Below are positions 28,599 through 38,264 of a stretch of DNA of 64,000 nt, in pieces. The stretch spans positions 186,001 to 250,000 of the forward strand of contig NZ_FNVB01000004.1 in NCBI RefSeq assembly GCF_900108315.1, read 5' to 3'. How positions within the stretch are numbered: position 1 is the stretch's first letter; each line of letters starts with the position of its first letter. Below the pieces are notes generated by a model that was not told the DNA's origin, made no database searches, and was given only the letters and a program-made list of their open reading frames with translations. This DNA is from Saccharopolyspora kobensis. Its GTDB lineage: Bacteria > Actinomycetota > Actinomycetes > Mycobacteriales > Pseudonocardiaceae. A program made the translations under genes and the position numbers.

Positions 28599-30326
28599 AT
28601 GCAGACCTTTGACGAGCTCGACCTCGACCCGCGCGTCCGCCAGACGCTGACCGAGATCGGCTACGAAACTCCCTCCCCGATCCAGGCGCAGACGATCCCG
28701 CTGCTGCTGGAGGGACGGGACGTGCTGGGCCTGGCGCAGACCGGCACCGGCAAGACCGCCGCGTTCGCGCTGCCCATCCTGTCCCAGCTCGACCTCAAGG
28801 CCACCGGCCCGCAGGCGCTGGTGCTGGCCCCCACCCGGGAGCTGGCCATCCAGGTCTCCGAGGCCTTCCAGCGCTACGCCGCGCACCTGCCCGGCTTCCA
28901 CGTCCTGCCGATCTACGGCGGCACCGGCTACGGCCCGCAGCTGGCCGGCCTGCGCCGCGGCGCGCACGTCGTGGTCGGCACTCCCGGCCGGCTGATCGAC
29001 CACCTGGAGAAGGGCTCGCTCGACCTGACCGGGCTCAAGAACCTGGTGCTCGACGAGGCCGACGAGATGCTGCGGATGGGCTTCATCGAGGACGTGGAGC
29101 GGATCCTGCAGGCCGTGCCGGAGAGCCGGCAGGTGGCGCTGTTCTCCGCGACCATGCCCGGCGCGATCCGCAAGATCAGCCAGAGCTACCTCAACGACCC
29201 GGCCGAGATCTCGGTCAAGACCAAGACCAGCACGGGTACCAACATCGCCCAGCGCTACGTGCCGGTGCGCGGCTCGAACAAGCTGGACGCGATGACCCGG
29301 ATCCTCGAGGTCGAGTCCTTCGACGCGATGATCGTGTTCGTCCGCACCAAGCAGCTCACCGAGGAGCTCGCCGAGAAGCTGCAGGCCCGCGGCTTCAACG
29401 CGTCGGCGATCAACGGCGACATCGCGCAGGCGCAGCGGGAGCGCACCATCGGCCACCTCCGGGACGGCAAGATCGACATCCTGGTGGCCACCGACGTCGC
29501 CGCCCGCGGCCTGGACGTCGAGCGCATCTCGCACGTGCTCAACTACGACATCCCGCACGACACCGAGTCCTACGTGCACCGCGTCGGCCGCACCGGCCGC
29601 GCCGGGCGCAGCGGTGAGGCGATCCTGTTCGTCTCGCCGCGCGAGCGCCACCTGCTGCGCGCCATCGAGCGGGCCACCCGCCAGCAGATCCAGCAGATGG
29701 ACCTGCCCACGATCGACGCGGTCAACGACCGCAGGTTGGCCAAGTTCGCGCAGAGCATCACCGACACCCTGGCCAAGGGCGGCCTGGAGGTGTTCCAGGA
29801 GCTGGTGCGCGAGTACGAGCAGACCCACGACGTGCCCGCCGCGGAGATCGCCGCCGCGCTGGCCGCCATGGCCCAGGGCGACCGCCCGCTGCTGCTTGAG
29901 GCCGAGCCGGAGCCGCCGCGCCGCGAAGGCCCGACCTTCCACCCGAACAGCTCCGACACCGAGACCTACCGGGTCGAGGTCGGCCGCCGCAACCGGGTCA
30001 CCCCGCGCGCGCTGGTCGGGGCGCTGGCCAACGAGGGCGGGGTGCCCAGCAAGTACATCGGGCACATCGACATCCGCAACGAGCACACGCTGATCGAGCT
30101 GCCCGCCGACCTGCCGGAGGAGCTGCTCAGCAAGCTGCGCAACACCCAGGTGGCCGGGCGCGGCCTGCGCATCAGCCGCGCGGACGGCGAGTTCATCAGC
30201 CGCCGTCCCCGCCGTCCCGCCCGGGATGGCGGTCGCGACCGCGGCGGTGACCGCCGCCCGCACCGCAAGGGCCAGCGCTCGCCGCAGTCGCGCGGCCCCC
30301 GACGCGAGGACTACCAGCGCAGCTGA
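28599..30326 (+). CDS. deaD: DEAD-box RNA helicase, DeaD/CsdA type
   Basis: This 575-aa ATP-dependent RNA helicase probably acts in ribosome assembly, RNA decay or cold adaptation. In order: Q motif (TPSPIQAQTIP), motif I AQTGTGKTAAF, PTRELA, GTPGR, DEAD in LVLDEADEMLRMGF, SAT, then domain 2 with ATDVAARGLD and HRVGRTGRAGR. A DbpA-type RNA-binding domain follows (about 455-535; YRVEVGRRNRVTPRALVGAL), with a basic Arg/Gly tail that contacts RNA. ATG follows GAGGAGACC at a somewhat long spacing. The 296-bp upstream gap (28303-28598) shows no gene and could be a regulated leader. Confidence 0.94.
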   Translation: MQTFDELDLDPRVRQTLTEIGYETPSPIQAQTIPLLLEGRDVLGLAQTGTGKTAAFALPILSQLDLKATGPQALVLAPTRELAIQVSEAFQRYAAHLPGFHVLPIYGGTGYGPQLAGLRRGAHVVVGTPGRLIDHLEKGSLDLTGLKNLVLDEADEMLRMGFIEDVERILQAVPESRQVALFSATMPGAIRKISQSYLNDPAEISVKTKTSTGTNIAQRYVPVRGSNKLDAMTRILEVESFDAMIVFVRTKQLTEELAEKLQARGFNASAINGDIAQAQRERTIGHLRDGKIDILVATDVAARGLDVERISHVLNYDIPHDTESYVHRVGRTGRAGRSGEAILFVSPRERHLLRAIERATRQQIQQMDLPTIDAVNDRRLAKFAQSITDTLAKGGLEVFQELVREYEQTHDVPAAEIAAALAAMAQGDRPLLLEAEPEPPRREGPTFHPNSSDTETYRVEVGRRNRVTPRALVGALANEGGVPSKYIGHIDIRNEHTLIELPADLPEELLSKLRNTQVAGRGLRISRADGEFISRRPRRPARDGGRDRGGDRRPHRKGQRSPQSRGPRREDYQRS

Positions 30327-30455
30327 CGAGTTTTTCCGCTGCACCCACCTTGCGTAGCGTTGCCGGTAGCGGAGACCTCAGCGGCCGCCTCGCCAGGCGA
30401 CCGCTGGGAACCCGCGGCCGTGCAAGTCGCGTGGGTGAAGCCGAGCTGGAGGCCG

Positions 30456-30487
30456 AACCCCGGGTGGCCGCACCGCCACCCGGGGTT
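30456..30487 (+). terminator. terminator between the helicase gene and ffh
   Basis: AACCCCGGGTGGC (30456-30468) and GCCACCCGGGGTT (30475-30487) form a perfect 13-bp stem with a six-base loop, about 130 bp after the helicase stop and 100 bp before ffh. Confidence 0.75.
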
Positions 30488-30587
30488 GCGCCATTTCCGC
30501 GATTGCGCTGCCCAGCCCGCACCGGGCGGCGGGCGCGGCCAGTTACCCTCGCATAGGTAATCCATCGACTCTGGAGCCCGTGAACCC

Positions 30588-32144
30588 GTGTTCGACACTC
30601 TTTCCGACCGGCTCACCTCGGTCCTGACGAACCTGCGCGGCAAGGGGCGGCTGTCCGACGCGGACATCGACGCCACCGCGCGGGAGATCCGCATCGCCCT
30701 GCTCGAAGCAGACGTGGCGCTTCCCGTGGTGCGCAGCTTCATCAAGGGTGTCAAGGAGCGCGCCAAGGGCGCCGAGGTCTCGCAGGCCCTCAACCCGGCC
30801 CAGCAGGTCATCAAGATCGTCAACGAGGAGCTCGTCACCGTCCTCGGCGGCGAGACCCGGCGGCTGGAGTTCGCCAAGACCCCGCCGACGGTGATCATGC
30901 TCGCGGGTCTGCAGGGTGCCGGTAAGACGACGCTGGCGGGCAAGCTCGCCAAGTGGCTGTCCGGGCAGGGCCACACGCCGCTGCTGGTGGCCTGCGACCT
31001 GCAGCGCCCGAACGCGGTGAACCAGCTGCAGGTGGTCGGCGAGCGCGCCGGGGTGCCGGTGTACGCGCCGCAGCCGGGCAACGGGGTCGGCGACCCGGTC
31101 GAGGTCGCCCGCAACAGCATCGAAGAGGCCCGCCGTGCCCAGCACGACGTCGTTCTCGTCGACACCGCCGGCCGGCTGGGCGTCGACGAGGAGATGATGA
31201 AGCAGGCCGCCGACATCCGGGATGCGATCAGCCCGGACGAGGTCCTGTTCGTGCTCGACGCGATGATCGGTCAGGACGCGGTCAACACCGCCGAGGCCTT
31301 CCGCGACGGCGTCGGCTTCACCGGCGTGGTGCTGACCAAGCTCGACGGCGACGCCCGCGGTGGTGCCGCGCTGTCGGTCCGCGAGATCACCGGCCAGCCG
31401 ATCATGTTCGCCTCCAGCGGCGAGAAGCTGGAGGACTTCGACCTCTTCCACCCGGACCGGATGGCCAACCGGATCCTGGGCATGGGTGACATGCTCACCC
31501 TCATCGAGCAGGCCGAGCAGGCCTTCGACCAGGAGCAGGCCGAGAAGGCCGCGGAGAAGCTGGGCAGCGGCCAGCTGACCCTGGAGGACTTCCTCGAGCA
31601 GATGCAGGCGGTGCGCCGGATGGGCCCGCTGCAGAACCTGCTGGGCATGCTGCCGGGCGCCGGTCAGATGAAGGACCAGCTGGCCAACTTCGACGAGAAG
31701 CACCTGGACCGCATCCAGGCCATCATCCGCGGCATGACGCCCGCCGAGCGGGCCGACCCGAAGATCATCAACGCCTCCCGCAGGCAGCGCATCGCGCGCG
31801 GTTCCGGGGTGACCGTCAGCGACATCAACGACCTGGTCAACCGGTTCTTCGAAGCCCGCAAGATGATGCAGCAGATGGCGGGCGGCTTCGGCTTCGGCGG
31901 CGGCGGTGGCGGCAGCAAGAACCGCAAGGGCAAGAAGGGGAAGAAGGGCAAGAAGGGGCGCGGCCCGACGCAGCCCAAGGGCATGCGCGGCCTGCCCGGC
32001 GGCTTCCCCGCCATGCCCCCGGGCGGGATGCCCGGGCTGCCGCCGGGCGGCCCCGACCTGTCCAAGCTGGAGGGCGGCATGAACGACCTGCCCGCCGGCT
32101 TCGACCCGTCCAAGCTGAACTTCGGCAACGGCAAGAAGAAGTGA
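30588..32144 (+). CDS. ffh: Ffh, signal recognition particle protein
   Basis: This 518-aa SRP GTPase binds 4.5S RNA and signal sequences. The N domain starts MFDTLSDRLTSVLTNLRGKG. The G domain has GLQGAGKTTLAGKLA, DTAGRLGVDEEMM and TKLDGDARGGAALS. The M domain (about 300-440) includes GDMLTLIEQAEQAF and the RNA-binding GSGVTVSDINDLV. A Gly/Met/Pro/Lys-rich tail (about 440-518) is typical of actinobacterial Ffh. GTG start with GGAG upstream. It pairs functionally with ftsY, and its TGA overlaps the GTG of the amidohydrolase gene. Confidence 0.97.
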   Translation: MFDTLSDRLTSVLTNLRGKGRLSDADIDATAREIRIALLEADVALPVVRSFIKGVKERAKGAEVSQALNPAQQVIKIVNEELVTVLGGETRRLEFAKTPPTVIMLAGLQGAGKTTLAGKLAKWLSGQGHTPLLVACDLQRPNAVNQLQVVGERAGVPVYAPQPGNGVGDPVEVARNSIEEARRAQHDVVLVDTAGRLGVDEEMMKQAADIRDAISPDEVLFVLDAMIGQDAVNTAEAFRDGVGFTGVVLTKLDGDARGGAALSVREITGQPIMFASSGEKLEDFDLFHPDRMANRILGMGDMLTLIEQAEQAFDQEQAEKAAEKLGSGQLTLEDFLEQMQAVRRMGPLQNLLGMLPGAGQMKDQLANFDEKHLDRIQAIIRGMTPAERADPKIINASRRQRIARGSGVTVSDINDLVNRFFEARKMMQQMAGGFGFGGGGGGSKNRKGKKGKKGKKGRGPTQPKGMRGLPGGFPAMPPGGMPGLPPGGPDLSKLEGGMNDLPAGFDPSKLNFGNGKKK

Positions 32145-33217
32145 CCGCGCTGCACCTGCGCGGTGTGGTGCTGCCCGACGGCGCGCACCGCGACCTGTGG
32201 GTTCGCGACGGCCGGATCAGCCTCGACGAGGTGCCGGGCGCCGAGACCGTCTTCGACGGCGGTTTCGTGCTGCCCGGCCTGGTCGACGCGCACTGCCACA
32301 TCGGCATCGGTCCGGACGGCCCGGTGGAGCTGGACGAGGCGGCCGCGCAGGCCGAGCTCGACCGGGACGCGGGCACCCTGCTGGTCCGCGACTGCGGCGC
32401 GCCCATCGACACCCGGCCGCTGCAGGAGCGCGAGGACCTGCCGCGGATCATCCGCGCCGGCCGCCACATCGCCCGGCCGAAGCGCTACATCCCGTACCTG
32501 GCCGATCAGCTCGACCACGAGGAGCAGCTGCCCGCCGCGGTCGCCGAGCAGGCGGCCTACGGGGACGGCTGGATCAAGCTGGTCGGCGACTGGATCGACC
32601 GCTCGGTGGGCGACCTGGCGCCGCTGTGGAGCGATGAGGTGCTGGCCGAGGCGATCGCAACCGCGCACCGGATGGGCGCCCGCGTCACCGCGCACGTCTT
32701 CGGCGAGGACGCGCTGCCGGGACTGATCGCGGCGGGCATCGACTGCATCGAGCACGGCACCGGGCTCACCGACGACACGATCGAGCTGATGGCCCGGCAC
32801 GGCACCGCGCTGGTCCCGACGCTGATCAACATCGAGAACTTCCCGTCCTTCGCGGCGGCGGCCACCAAGTACCCGGATTACGCCGCGCACATGACCGAGC
32901 TCTACGGGCGGGCCGACCGCACCGTGGCGAAGGCCGTCGAAGCGGGCATCCCGGTGTACGCGGGCACCGACGCGGGCGGCGGCATCGCGCACGGCGTGCT
33001 GGCCGAGGAGATCATCGCGCTGCACCGCGTCGGGATGTCCACCGAGCAGGCCATCGGCGCGGCCTCGTGGCAGGCCCGCGAGTGGCTGGGCTGGCCCTCC
33101 CTGGAGCACGGCGCCCCGGCGGACCTGGTCTGCTACGCCGAGGATCCCCGCAAGGATCTCGCCGAGCTGCGCAATCCCCGTCGCATCATCCTCCGCGGCA
33201 ACGTGGTCGGAGCCTGA
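32141..33217 (+). CDS. metal-dependent amidohydrolase
   Basis: This 358-aa protein of the amidohydrolase superfamily has an HxH-type metal site near the N-terminus (LVDAHCHIGIG), a later metal-ligand His in ARVTAHVFGEDAL, another in IEHGTGLTDDTIEL, and the catalytic Asp in YAGTDAGGGIAHG, on an apparent TIM barrel. An imidazolonepropionase-like or prolidase-like hydrolase is likely; the substrate is unknown. It overlaps ffh by four bases (GTGA). The same ffh-amidohydrolase order occurs in Mycobacterium tuberculosis (Rv2916c-Rv2915c), so the link is ancient, although no functional reason is known. Confidence 0.88.
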   Translation: MTALHLRGVVLPDGAHRDLWVRDGRISLDEVPGAETVFDGGFVLPGLVDAHCHIGIGPDGPVELDEAAAQAELDRDAGTLLVRDCGAPIDTRPLQEREDLPRIIRAGRHIARPKRYIPYLADQLDHEEQLPAAVAEQAAYGDGWIKLVGDWIDRSVGDLAPLWSDEVLAEAIATAHRMGARVTAHVFGEDALPGLIAAGIDCIEHGTGLTDDTIELMARHGTALVPTLINIENFPSFAAAATKYPDYAAHMTELYGRADRTVAKAVEAGIPVYAGTDAGGGIAHGVLAEEIIALHRVGMSTEQAIGAASWQAREWLGWPSLEHGAPADLVCYAEDPRKDLAELRNPRRIILRGNVVGA

Positions 33218-33484
33218 CGAGCTCCGAAGCGGCAGGTCAGCACTTGACCGGGTGATCGGCGTCGGACCCGTTGATCACTTAGGGTCTGTTCGTCGTCGTT
33301 CTGCGTGCGCGGTCGCGGAAGTTCCCGGACCGCGAGCGAATGCACGGCGGAGTGGCTGTCGTCGCCCGGAAGTGCCCGAGAACCCCGCCGGTGGTCACTC
33401 CGCGCAGGTGGTCCATGCGGCTGTCCCAGCGCGGACGGCTTCGCCGACAGACTCTTAGGGTTGAGGCGTCGAGGGGAGCGCACC

Positions 33485-34273
33485 GTGGGGGAGCAGCCGG
33501 AACGGGAATCGTCCGAGAACCGGCAGGCGAGCAACGCCGTCGGCCCGCATCCGAGGTTCTGGGAGGCGCAGCTGGAGGCCGCGCGGCGCGGCTCGCTGGC
33601 GTGGGGCCTGGCGGCGTTCTTCATCGGCTACGGCGGCTACTACCTGTTCGGGCTGGTCCTGACCGCGGTCCAACCGGGGCGGAGCGGGTTCGACCCGGCC
33701 GCGCCGCCCAACACCGGCCCGCTGCTGCTGCTGGCCTTTGCCCCGAACATCCTGCTCGGCCTGGTGCCCGCGGTGTTCTCCTGGTGGCGCGGCCGCGGCC
33801 TGCGCGCCGACTTCGGCATCGTGCCCAAGCGGCGCGACTTCAAGGTCGGAGTGCTCTGCGGACTCGCCGCGTTGATCGGTTCCCTGCTGCTGTCCCTGGT
33901 GATCACCGCGATCTCGGGGCCGCCGCCGGAGACCGACCTGAGTCGGCTGATGCAGGGCGAGCGGACGTTCTGGCTCTTCCTGTTCGCGCTGTTCGCCTTC
34001 CTGGGCGCGCCGCTGACCGAGGAGCTGCTGATGCGCGGCGCGCTGTGGGGCGCGCTGGAGCACTACCGCATCCCGCGCTACGCGATCCTGATCCTGACCA
34101 CGATGATCTTCGCGCTGATCCACCAGGAGGTGTGGCGCACGCCGGTGCTGTTCGTCGGCGGCCTGGCGATCGGCGCGGCGCGGATGATCACCGGCCGGGT
34201 CGCGACCAGCATGATCGCCCACGCCACGAACAATTTCCTGCCCGCACTCCTGCTGTTCGCCGTCGCCAGGTGA
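33485..34273 (+). CDS. CPBP-family intramembrane protease (first of two)
   Basis: This 262-aa membrane protein has about seven helices and the CPBP (CAAX protease/bacteriocin-processing, Abi) motifs: EELLMRGALWGALE (motif 1, Glu-Glu and Arg), FALIHQE (motif 2 His) and the late AHATNNFLPALL (His and Asn). Such proteases act in envelope signalling or bacteriocin immunity; the target here is unknown. GTG 33485 follows GAGGGGAG. The N-terminal 40 residues are charged and probably cytoplasmic. A paralogue follows 90 bp downstream. The 267-bp gap before it (33218-33484) shows no gene. Confidence 0.85.
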   Translation: MGEQPERESSENRQASNAVGPHPRFWEAQLEAARRGSLAWGLAAFFIGYGGYYLFGLVLTAVQPGRSGFDPAAPPNTGPLLLLAFAPNILLGLVPAVFSWWRGRGLRADFGIVPKRRDFKVGVLCGLAALIGSLLLSLVITAISGPPPETDLSRLMQGERTFWLFLFALFAFLGAPLTEELLMRGALWGALEHYRIPRYAILILTTMIFALIHQEVWRTPVLFVGGLAIGAARMITGRVATSMIAHATNNFLPALLLFAVAR

Positions 34274-34363
34274 AAACCGCTGCCGCGCGTTGATCGGCTA
34301 GCGGTAACCTGACGGCTCGTCGGTGTGGGGCCGGCCATGCCGATCGGCACTGCGGAGACGCCC

Positions 34364-35101
34364 GTGAACGAAGCGCACCAGCCGGGGGAGACCCCGGAGC
34401 GGTCGACCACCCCACCCGCCCGCACCCACCGGTGGGGGCTCGGCGCCTTCTTCCTGACGCAGGCCGTCTTCGTGCTGGTGTCGGTGCTGCTGGCGGCCGC
34501 CTTCGGCAGCCCGGACGCCGGGACGCTGGCGATCATGCTGATGCTGCCCACGGTGCTCGCCGGGGCGCTGGCGGTGCTGATCACGGTGGTGCGCGGCAAC
34601 GGCCCACGACTGGACTTCGGCCTGGAGTGGCGCTGGTCGGACGTCACGACCGGCCTGGCCATCGGCGGCGTCGGCCTGGTCACCACGACCATCGCGACCA
34701 TGCTGTGGGTGCGCTGGGTGGGCGAGGACAACGCCCACTCGACGGTGAGCGGCCTGCTCGACGGGGTGGAGCTGCCGCCGGTGGTGGCGGTGGTGATCTT
34801 CCTGCACATCTGGCTGATCGCGCCGCTGTGCGAGGAGCTGCTCTACCGCGGCCTGCTCTGGGGCGCGATGGAGCGGATGCGGTGGGGCCAGCTCAACGTG
34901 TTCGTGCTCAGCACGGCCGTCTTCGCGATCGGCCACCTGGAGCCGGAGCGCACGGCGTTGCTGCTGGTGATCGCGATCCCGATCGGCGTGGCCCGGATGG
35001 TCACCGGACGGCTGACCGCCAGCGTCGTCGCCCACCAGGTGAACAACTTCCTGCCCGCGCTCGGTCTGCTGCTGATCTCCCTGGGCCTGCTGCCGGCCTG
35101 A
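34364..35101 (+). CDS. CPBP-family intramembrane protease (second of two)
   Basis: This 245-aa paralogue of the preceding gene has the same motif order, CEELLYRGLLWGAMERM, FAIGHLEPE and AHQVNNFLPALGL, and about six to seven helices. GTG 34364 has GGAG six bases upstream and is preferred over ATG 34337 and GTG 34325. The sequences have diverged outside the motifs, so the duplication is old. Placed between the ffh unit and rpsP, the pair interrupts an otherwise conserved housekeeping order. Confidence 0.85.
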   Translation: MNEAHQPGETPERSTTPPARTHRWGLGAFFLTQAVFVLVSVLLAAAFGSPDAGTLAIMLMLPTVLAGALAVLITVVRGNGPRLDFGLEWRWSDVTTGLAIGGVGLVTTTIATMLWVRWVGEDNAHSTVSGLLDGVELPPVVAVVIFLHIWLIAPLCEELLYRGLLWGAMERMRWGQLNVFVLSTAVFAIGHLEPERTALLLVIAIPIGVARMVTGRLTASVVAHQVNNFLPALGLLLISLGLLPA

Positions 35102-35279
35102 TGCGCCACCCCGGAGCTGCCGCAGGGGGTGGATCTGGCAGAATGGTTAGCTGTTCGCCGCGAGGGGTCCCTCTCACCGCTTGTGGCCGTTTTGACCTAC
35201 GAGCATTCCGAATCGCCGCCCCACGCGGTCCGGTCTGCTCTCCGGAGCACGAACGAGAGTCTGAGGAGCACCAGCACCC

Positions 35280-35720
35280 GTGGCTGTGAAGATCAAGCTC
35301 GCCCGGATCGGCAAGATCCGTGAGCCGCACTACCGCATCGTCGTCGCCGACGCCCGCACCCGCCGCAACGGCCGGGCCATCGAGACGATCGGGCAGTACC
35401 ACCCGAAGGAGAACCCGAGCGGCATCGTCGTCGACTCGGAGCGGGCGCAGTACTGGCTGAGTGTCGGGGCGCAGCCGACCGACCCGGTGCGCAACATCCT
35501 GGAGATCACCGGTGACTGGCAGAAGTTCAAGGGCCTGCCGGGCACCGAGGGCACGCTGAAGGTCGCCGAGCCGAAGCCGAGCAAGCAGGCGCTGTTCGAG
35601 GCCGCGCTGGCCGCCGCCGGCGAGGAGCCCACCGTCGAGGCCACCACCCCGAAGAAGAAGGGTGGCAAGAAGGCCGAGGACAAGGCCGAGGAGCCGAAGT
35701 CCGAGGAAGGCCAGGCGTGA
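35280..35720 (+). CDS. rpsP: 30S ribosomal protein S16
   Basis: This 146-aa S16 begins [20 protein letters not shown] and includes [20 protein letters not shown] and [15 protein letters not shown]. The core is about 90 residues; a Lys/Glu-rich tail (about 110-146) is an actinobacterial extension. GTG start, with GAGGAGC upstream. It leads the rpsP-khpA-rimM-trmD-rplS block, and its stop overlaps the khpA GTG by four bases. Confidence 0.97.
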   Translation: MAVKIKLARIGKIREPHYRIVVADARTRRNGRAIETIGQYHPKENPSGIVVDSERAQYWLSVGAQPTDPVRNILEITGDWQKFKGLPGTEGTLKVAEPKPSKQALFEAALAAAGEEPTVEATTPKKKGGKKAEDKAEEPKSEEGQA

Positions 35721-35956
35721 CGGTCCTCGCGGACGCGCTTGAACACCTGGTGCGCGGCATCGTCGACAACCCCGACGATGTCCGCGTTCAGCTGCTCACG
35801 ACCCGACGCGGTCGCACCCTCGAGGTGCACGTGAACCCCGACGACCTGGGCAAGGTCATCGGTCGCAGCGGTCGCACCGCGACCGCGCTGCGGACGGTGA
35901 TGTCCGGCATCGGCGGTCGCGGCATCCGCGTCGACGTGGTCGACACCGACCGCTGA
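35717..35956 (+). CDS. khpA: KhpA, KH-domain RNA-binding protein
   Basis: This 79-aa single KH-domain protein (KhpA/YlqC) binds RNA and in Gram-positive bacteria pairs with KhpB to influence division and small RNAs. The GxxG loop is in [16 protein letters not shown], preceded by the typical [14 protein letters not shown]. It is translationally coupled to rpsP and followed five bases later by rimM. Size and location match Rv2908c-type genes exactly. Confidence 0.94.
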   Translation: MTVLADALEHLVRGIVDNPDDVRVQLLTTRRGRTLEVHVNPDDLGKVIGRSGRTATALRTVMSGIGGRGIRVDVVDTDR

Positions 35957-35961
35957 GCACC

Positions 35962-36492
35962 ATGGCTGAACCCGAGATCCTCGCCGTGGGGCGCATCGTC
36001 CGACCGCACGGTGTGCGGGGAGAACTCGTCGTCGAGGTGCTCACCGACAGCCCTGAGCTGCGGTTCGCGCCCGGCTCCGTGCTCGGGACGCAGCGCCGCG
36101 GCAAGGACCGCGGGCAGAACCTCACCGTGGCAGCCGCCCGGCCGCACGCCGGGCGGCTGCTGCTGCGAGCCGAGGGCGTCGACGGCCGCGAGGCCGCCGA
36201 GGACCTCCGCGGTGTGCTGCTGACCGTGACCACGGACGTCCTCGAACCGACCGAGGACCCCGACGAGTTCCACGATCACCAGCTGGTCGGACTGCGGGCC
36301 GTCGAGCCCTCCGGGGCCGAGATCGGCGAGGTGCGCGAGGTCATCCACACGCCCGCGGGCGAGCTGCTGGCGCTGCGGACGGCCGACGACCGCGAAGTCC
36401 TGGTGCCGTTCGTGGTCGAGATCGTGCCCGAGATCGACCTGGCCGCCGGGAAGCTGGTCGTGGACCCGCCCGAAGGTCTGCTCGACGAATAG
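35962..36492 (+). CDS. rimM: RimM, 16S rRNA processing/maturation factor
   Basis: This 176-aa factor binds S19 in the 30S head and assists maturation. The N-terminal RimM domain has [20 protein letters not shown]; the PRC-barrel-like C-terminal half starts after [14 protein letters not shown] and includes [20 protein letters not shown]. The length is normal. It lies five bases after khpA in the conserved ribosome-biogenesis operon. Confidence 0.96.
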   Translation: MAEPEILAVGRIVRPHGVRGELVVEVLTDSPELRFAPGSVLGTQRRGKDRGQNLTVAAARPHAGRLLLRAEGVDGREAAEDLRGVLLTVTTDVLEPTEDPDEFHDHQLVGLRAVEPSGAEIGEVREVIHTPAGELLALRTADDREVLVPFVVEIVPEIDLAAGKLVVDPPEGLLDE

Positions 36493-36509
36493 CTCCAGCC
36501 GAGCCATCC

Positions 36510-36531
36510 GCCCTCGCCGTCCGGCGGGGGC
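36510..36531 (+). terminator. hairpin between rimM and trmD
   Basis: GCCCTCGCC (36510-36518) pairs with GGCGGGGGC (36523-36531), one pair being a G-U wobble, around a four-base loop, followed by GTTTCCGTTT. It could attenuate the operon between rimM and trmD, which are separated here by 227 bp. Confidence 0.6.
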
Positions 36532-36719
36532 GTTTCCGTTTGAAGCGGCGTAGCCGCTCAGCCCACCCTCGCAGCTTGCACCGCTGCGGGTTCTCAGCGT
36601 TCGCCTGGTGAGGACGGCCCGATTGGGCAGGCATGAGGTCGGGCACCCGAGTCCAGGCGGGCGCTGAGGTCGCGCTGCTCGCACCGCCGCGCAAGTCGAG
36701 TCCGGAGACAGCAGAATCC

Positions 36720-37514
36720 ATGCGCATCGACGTCATCACCATCTTCCCCGACTACCTGAACCCGCTGCGGGAAGCGCTGCTGGGCAAGGCCATCGAGCGC
36801 GACCGGATCGCGGTCGGCGTGCACGACCTGCGGGACTGGACGCACGACGTGCACCGCGCAGTGGACGACAGCCCCTACGGCGGAGGCCCCGGCATGGTGA
36901 TGAAGCCGCAGGTCTGGGGCGAGGCGCTGGACGCCGTCTGCGGTACCGGCGAAGCGCCGATGCCGCGGCTGGTGGTGCCCACGCCCGCGGGCCGGCCGTT
37001 CGACCAGCGCACCGCGATCCGCTGGTCCGCCGAGCCGTGGCTGGTCTTCGCCTGCGGCCGGTACGAGGGCATCGACCAGCGGGTGATCGACGACGCGGCC
37101 ACCCGGATGCCGGTGGAGGAGGTCTCCATCGGCGACTACGTGCTGGTCGGCGGTGAGGTCGCCGCGCTGGTGATGATCGAGGCGGTGGCCCGCCTGCTGC
37201 CCGGCGTGCTCGGCAACCCGCTGTCGGCCGAGCAGGACTCCTTCTCCGACGGCCTGCTGGAGGGGCCCTGCTACACCCGCCCCGAGGTCTGGCGCGGGCA
37301 CGCCGTGCCGGACGTGCTGCGCTCCGGGAACCACGCCGCGATCGACCGCTGGCGGCGGGACCAGGCGCTGGCCAGGACCTACCGCAGGCGCCCGGATCTG
37401 CTGGCCGCGCTGCCGGAGGGGGACCTGGATAAGGCCGACCGGGCGCAACTCGATAAACTGCGGGCGTCGGATCATTCCGACGAGTCCCGGAATGCCGGAG
37501 AAGCGCCTCGCTGA
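36720..37514 (+). CDS. trmD: TrmD, tRNA (guanine37-N1)-methyltransferase
   Basis: This 264-aa SPOUT enzyme makes m1G37 in tRNAs reading CNN/CGG-type codons and prevents frameshifting. It starts [13 protein letters not shown] and has [26 protein letters not shown] and the SAM-binding trefoil knot [16 protein letters not shown]. Later come [14 protein letters not shown] and [14 protein letters not shown], with the catalytic and tRNA-binding residues. ATG 36720 matches the universal start; an in-frame upstream ATG (36633) would add an unconserved 29-residue leader. Confidence 0.96.
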   Translation: MRIDVITIFPDYLNPLREALLGKAIERDRIAVGVHDLRDWTHDVHRAVDDSPYGGGPGMVMKPQVWGEALDAVCGTGEAPMPRLVVPTPAGRPFDQRTAIRWSAEPWLVFACGRYEGIDQRVIDDAATRMPVEEVSIGDYVLVGGEVAALVMIEAVARLLPGVLGNPLSAEQDSFSDGLLEGPCYTRPEVWRGHAVPDVLRSGNHAAIDRWRRDQALARTYRRRPDLLAALPEGDLDKADRAQLDKLRASDHSDESRNAGEAPR

Positions 37515-37701
37515 CCCCGTCGGCGGGGGCGGTTGAGACACCGAAAAGCGGATCTGGCACACTGGAACGGTTGACACAGCCGGACGATGTCCGGTGTGCG
37601 TTAAGCAAGTTCACCCCGTGTCAGGCGGTGCCCACCAGCAGGTCGGGCCATCGACATGCGAGAACACGGGTGCCTTCGACACGGATGAGGACGGACCACC
37701 G

Positions 37702-38058
37702 ATGAACACCCTGGACGCGTTGGACGCCCAGTCGCTGCGTTCCGACATTCCGGCCTTCCGGCCCGGTGACACGCTGAAGGTCCACGTCCGCGTCATCGAG
37801 GGTTCGCGCGAGCGGACTCAGGTCTTCCAGGGCGTGGTCATCCGCCGGCAGGGCGATGGCATCCGGGAGACCTTCACCGTGCGCAAGGTTTCCTTCGGTG
37901 TCGGTGTGGAGCGGACGTTCCCGGTGCACACCCCGAACATCGCGCAGATCGAGGTCGTCACGCGCGGTGCTGTTCGGCGGGCGAAGCTGTACTACCTGCG
38001 CGACCTGCGCGGCAAGGCGGCGAAGATCAAGGAGAAGCGGGAGACCGCCGCTTCCTGA
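37702..38058 (+). CDS. rplS: 50S ribosomal protein L19
   Basis: This 118-aa L19 sits at the subunit interface. It reads [70 protein letters not shown] and [15 protein letters not shown], a full-length match. The 187-bp leader (37515-37701) has no gene and probably contains the promoter. It ends at the strongest intrinsic terminator in the window. Confidence 0.97.
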   Translation: MNTLDALDAQSLRSDIPAFRPGDTLKVHVRVIEGSRERTQVFQGVVIRRQGDGIRETFTVRKVSFGVGVERTFPVHTPNIAQIEVVTRGAVRRAKLYYLRDLRGKAAKIKEKRETAAS

Positions 38059-38071
38059 TCGGACGGACTGA

Positions 38072-38110
38072 GAACAGCCCGGATGCTCGGCATCCGGGCT
38101 GTTCCTTTTT
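38072..38110 (+). terminator. rplS intrinsic terminator with T-tract
   Basis: GAACAGCCCGGATG (38072-38085) and CATCCGGGCTGTTC (38091-38104) form a perfect 14-bp stem with a five-base loop, followed by CTTTTT (38105-38110): a textbook rho-independent terminator. Confidence 0.95.
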
Positions 38111-38264
38111 GTTCGCGGCGTTGCACCTTCGGGTGATCAATGCCGGTCCGGAGCCGCCTCCGGAGCCGGACGTAGCGGAAAAGAGCACGTCATCGCCGCT
38201 CGTTCGGGCTGTCCGAAGCGGGGGAGCGCGACGGCACCCGCTGCGGTTCCAGTAGCCTGGCCGG

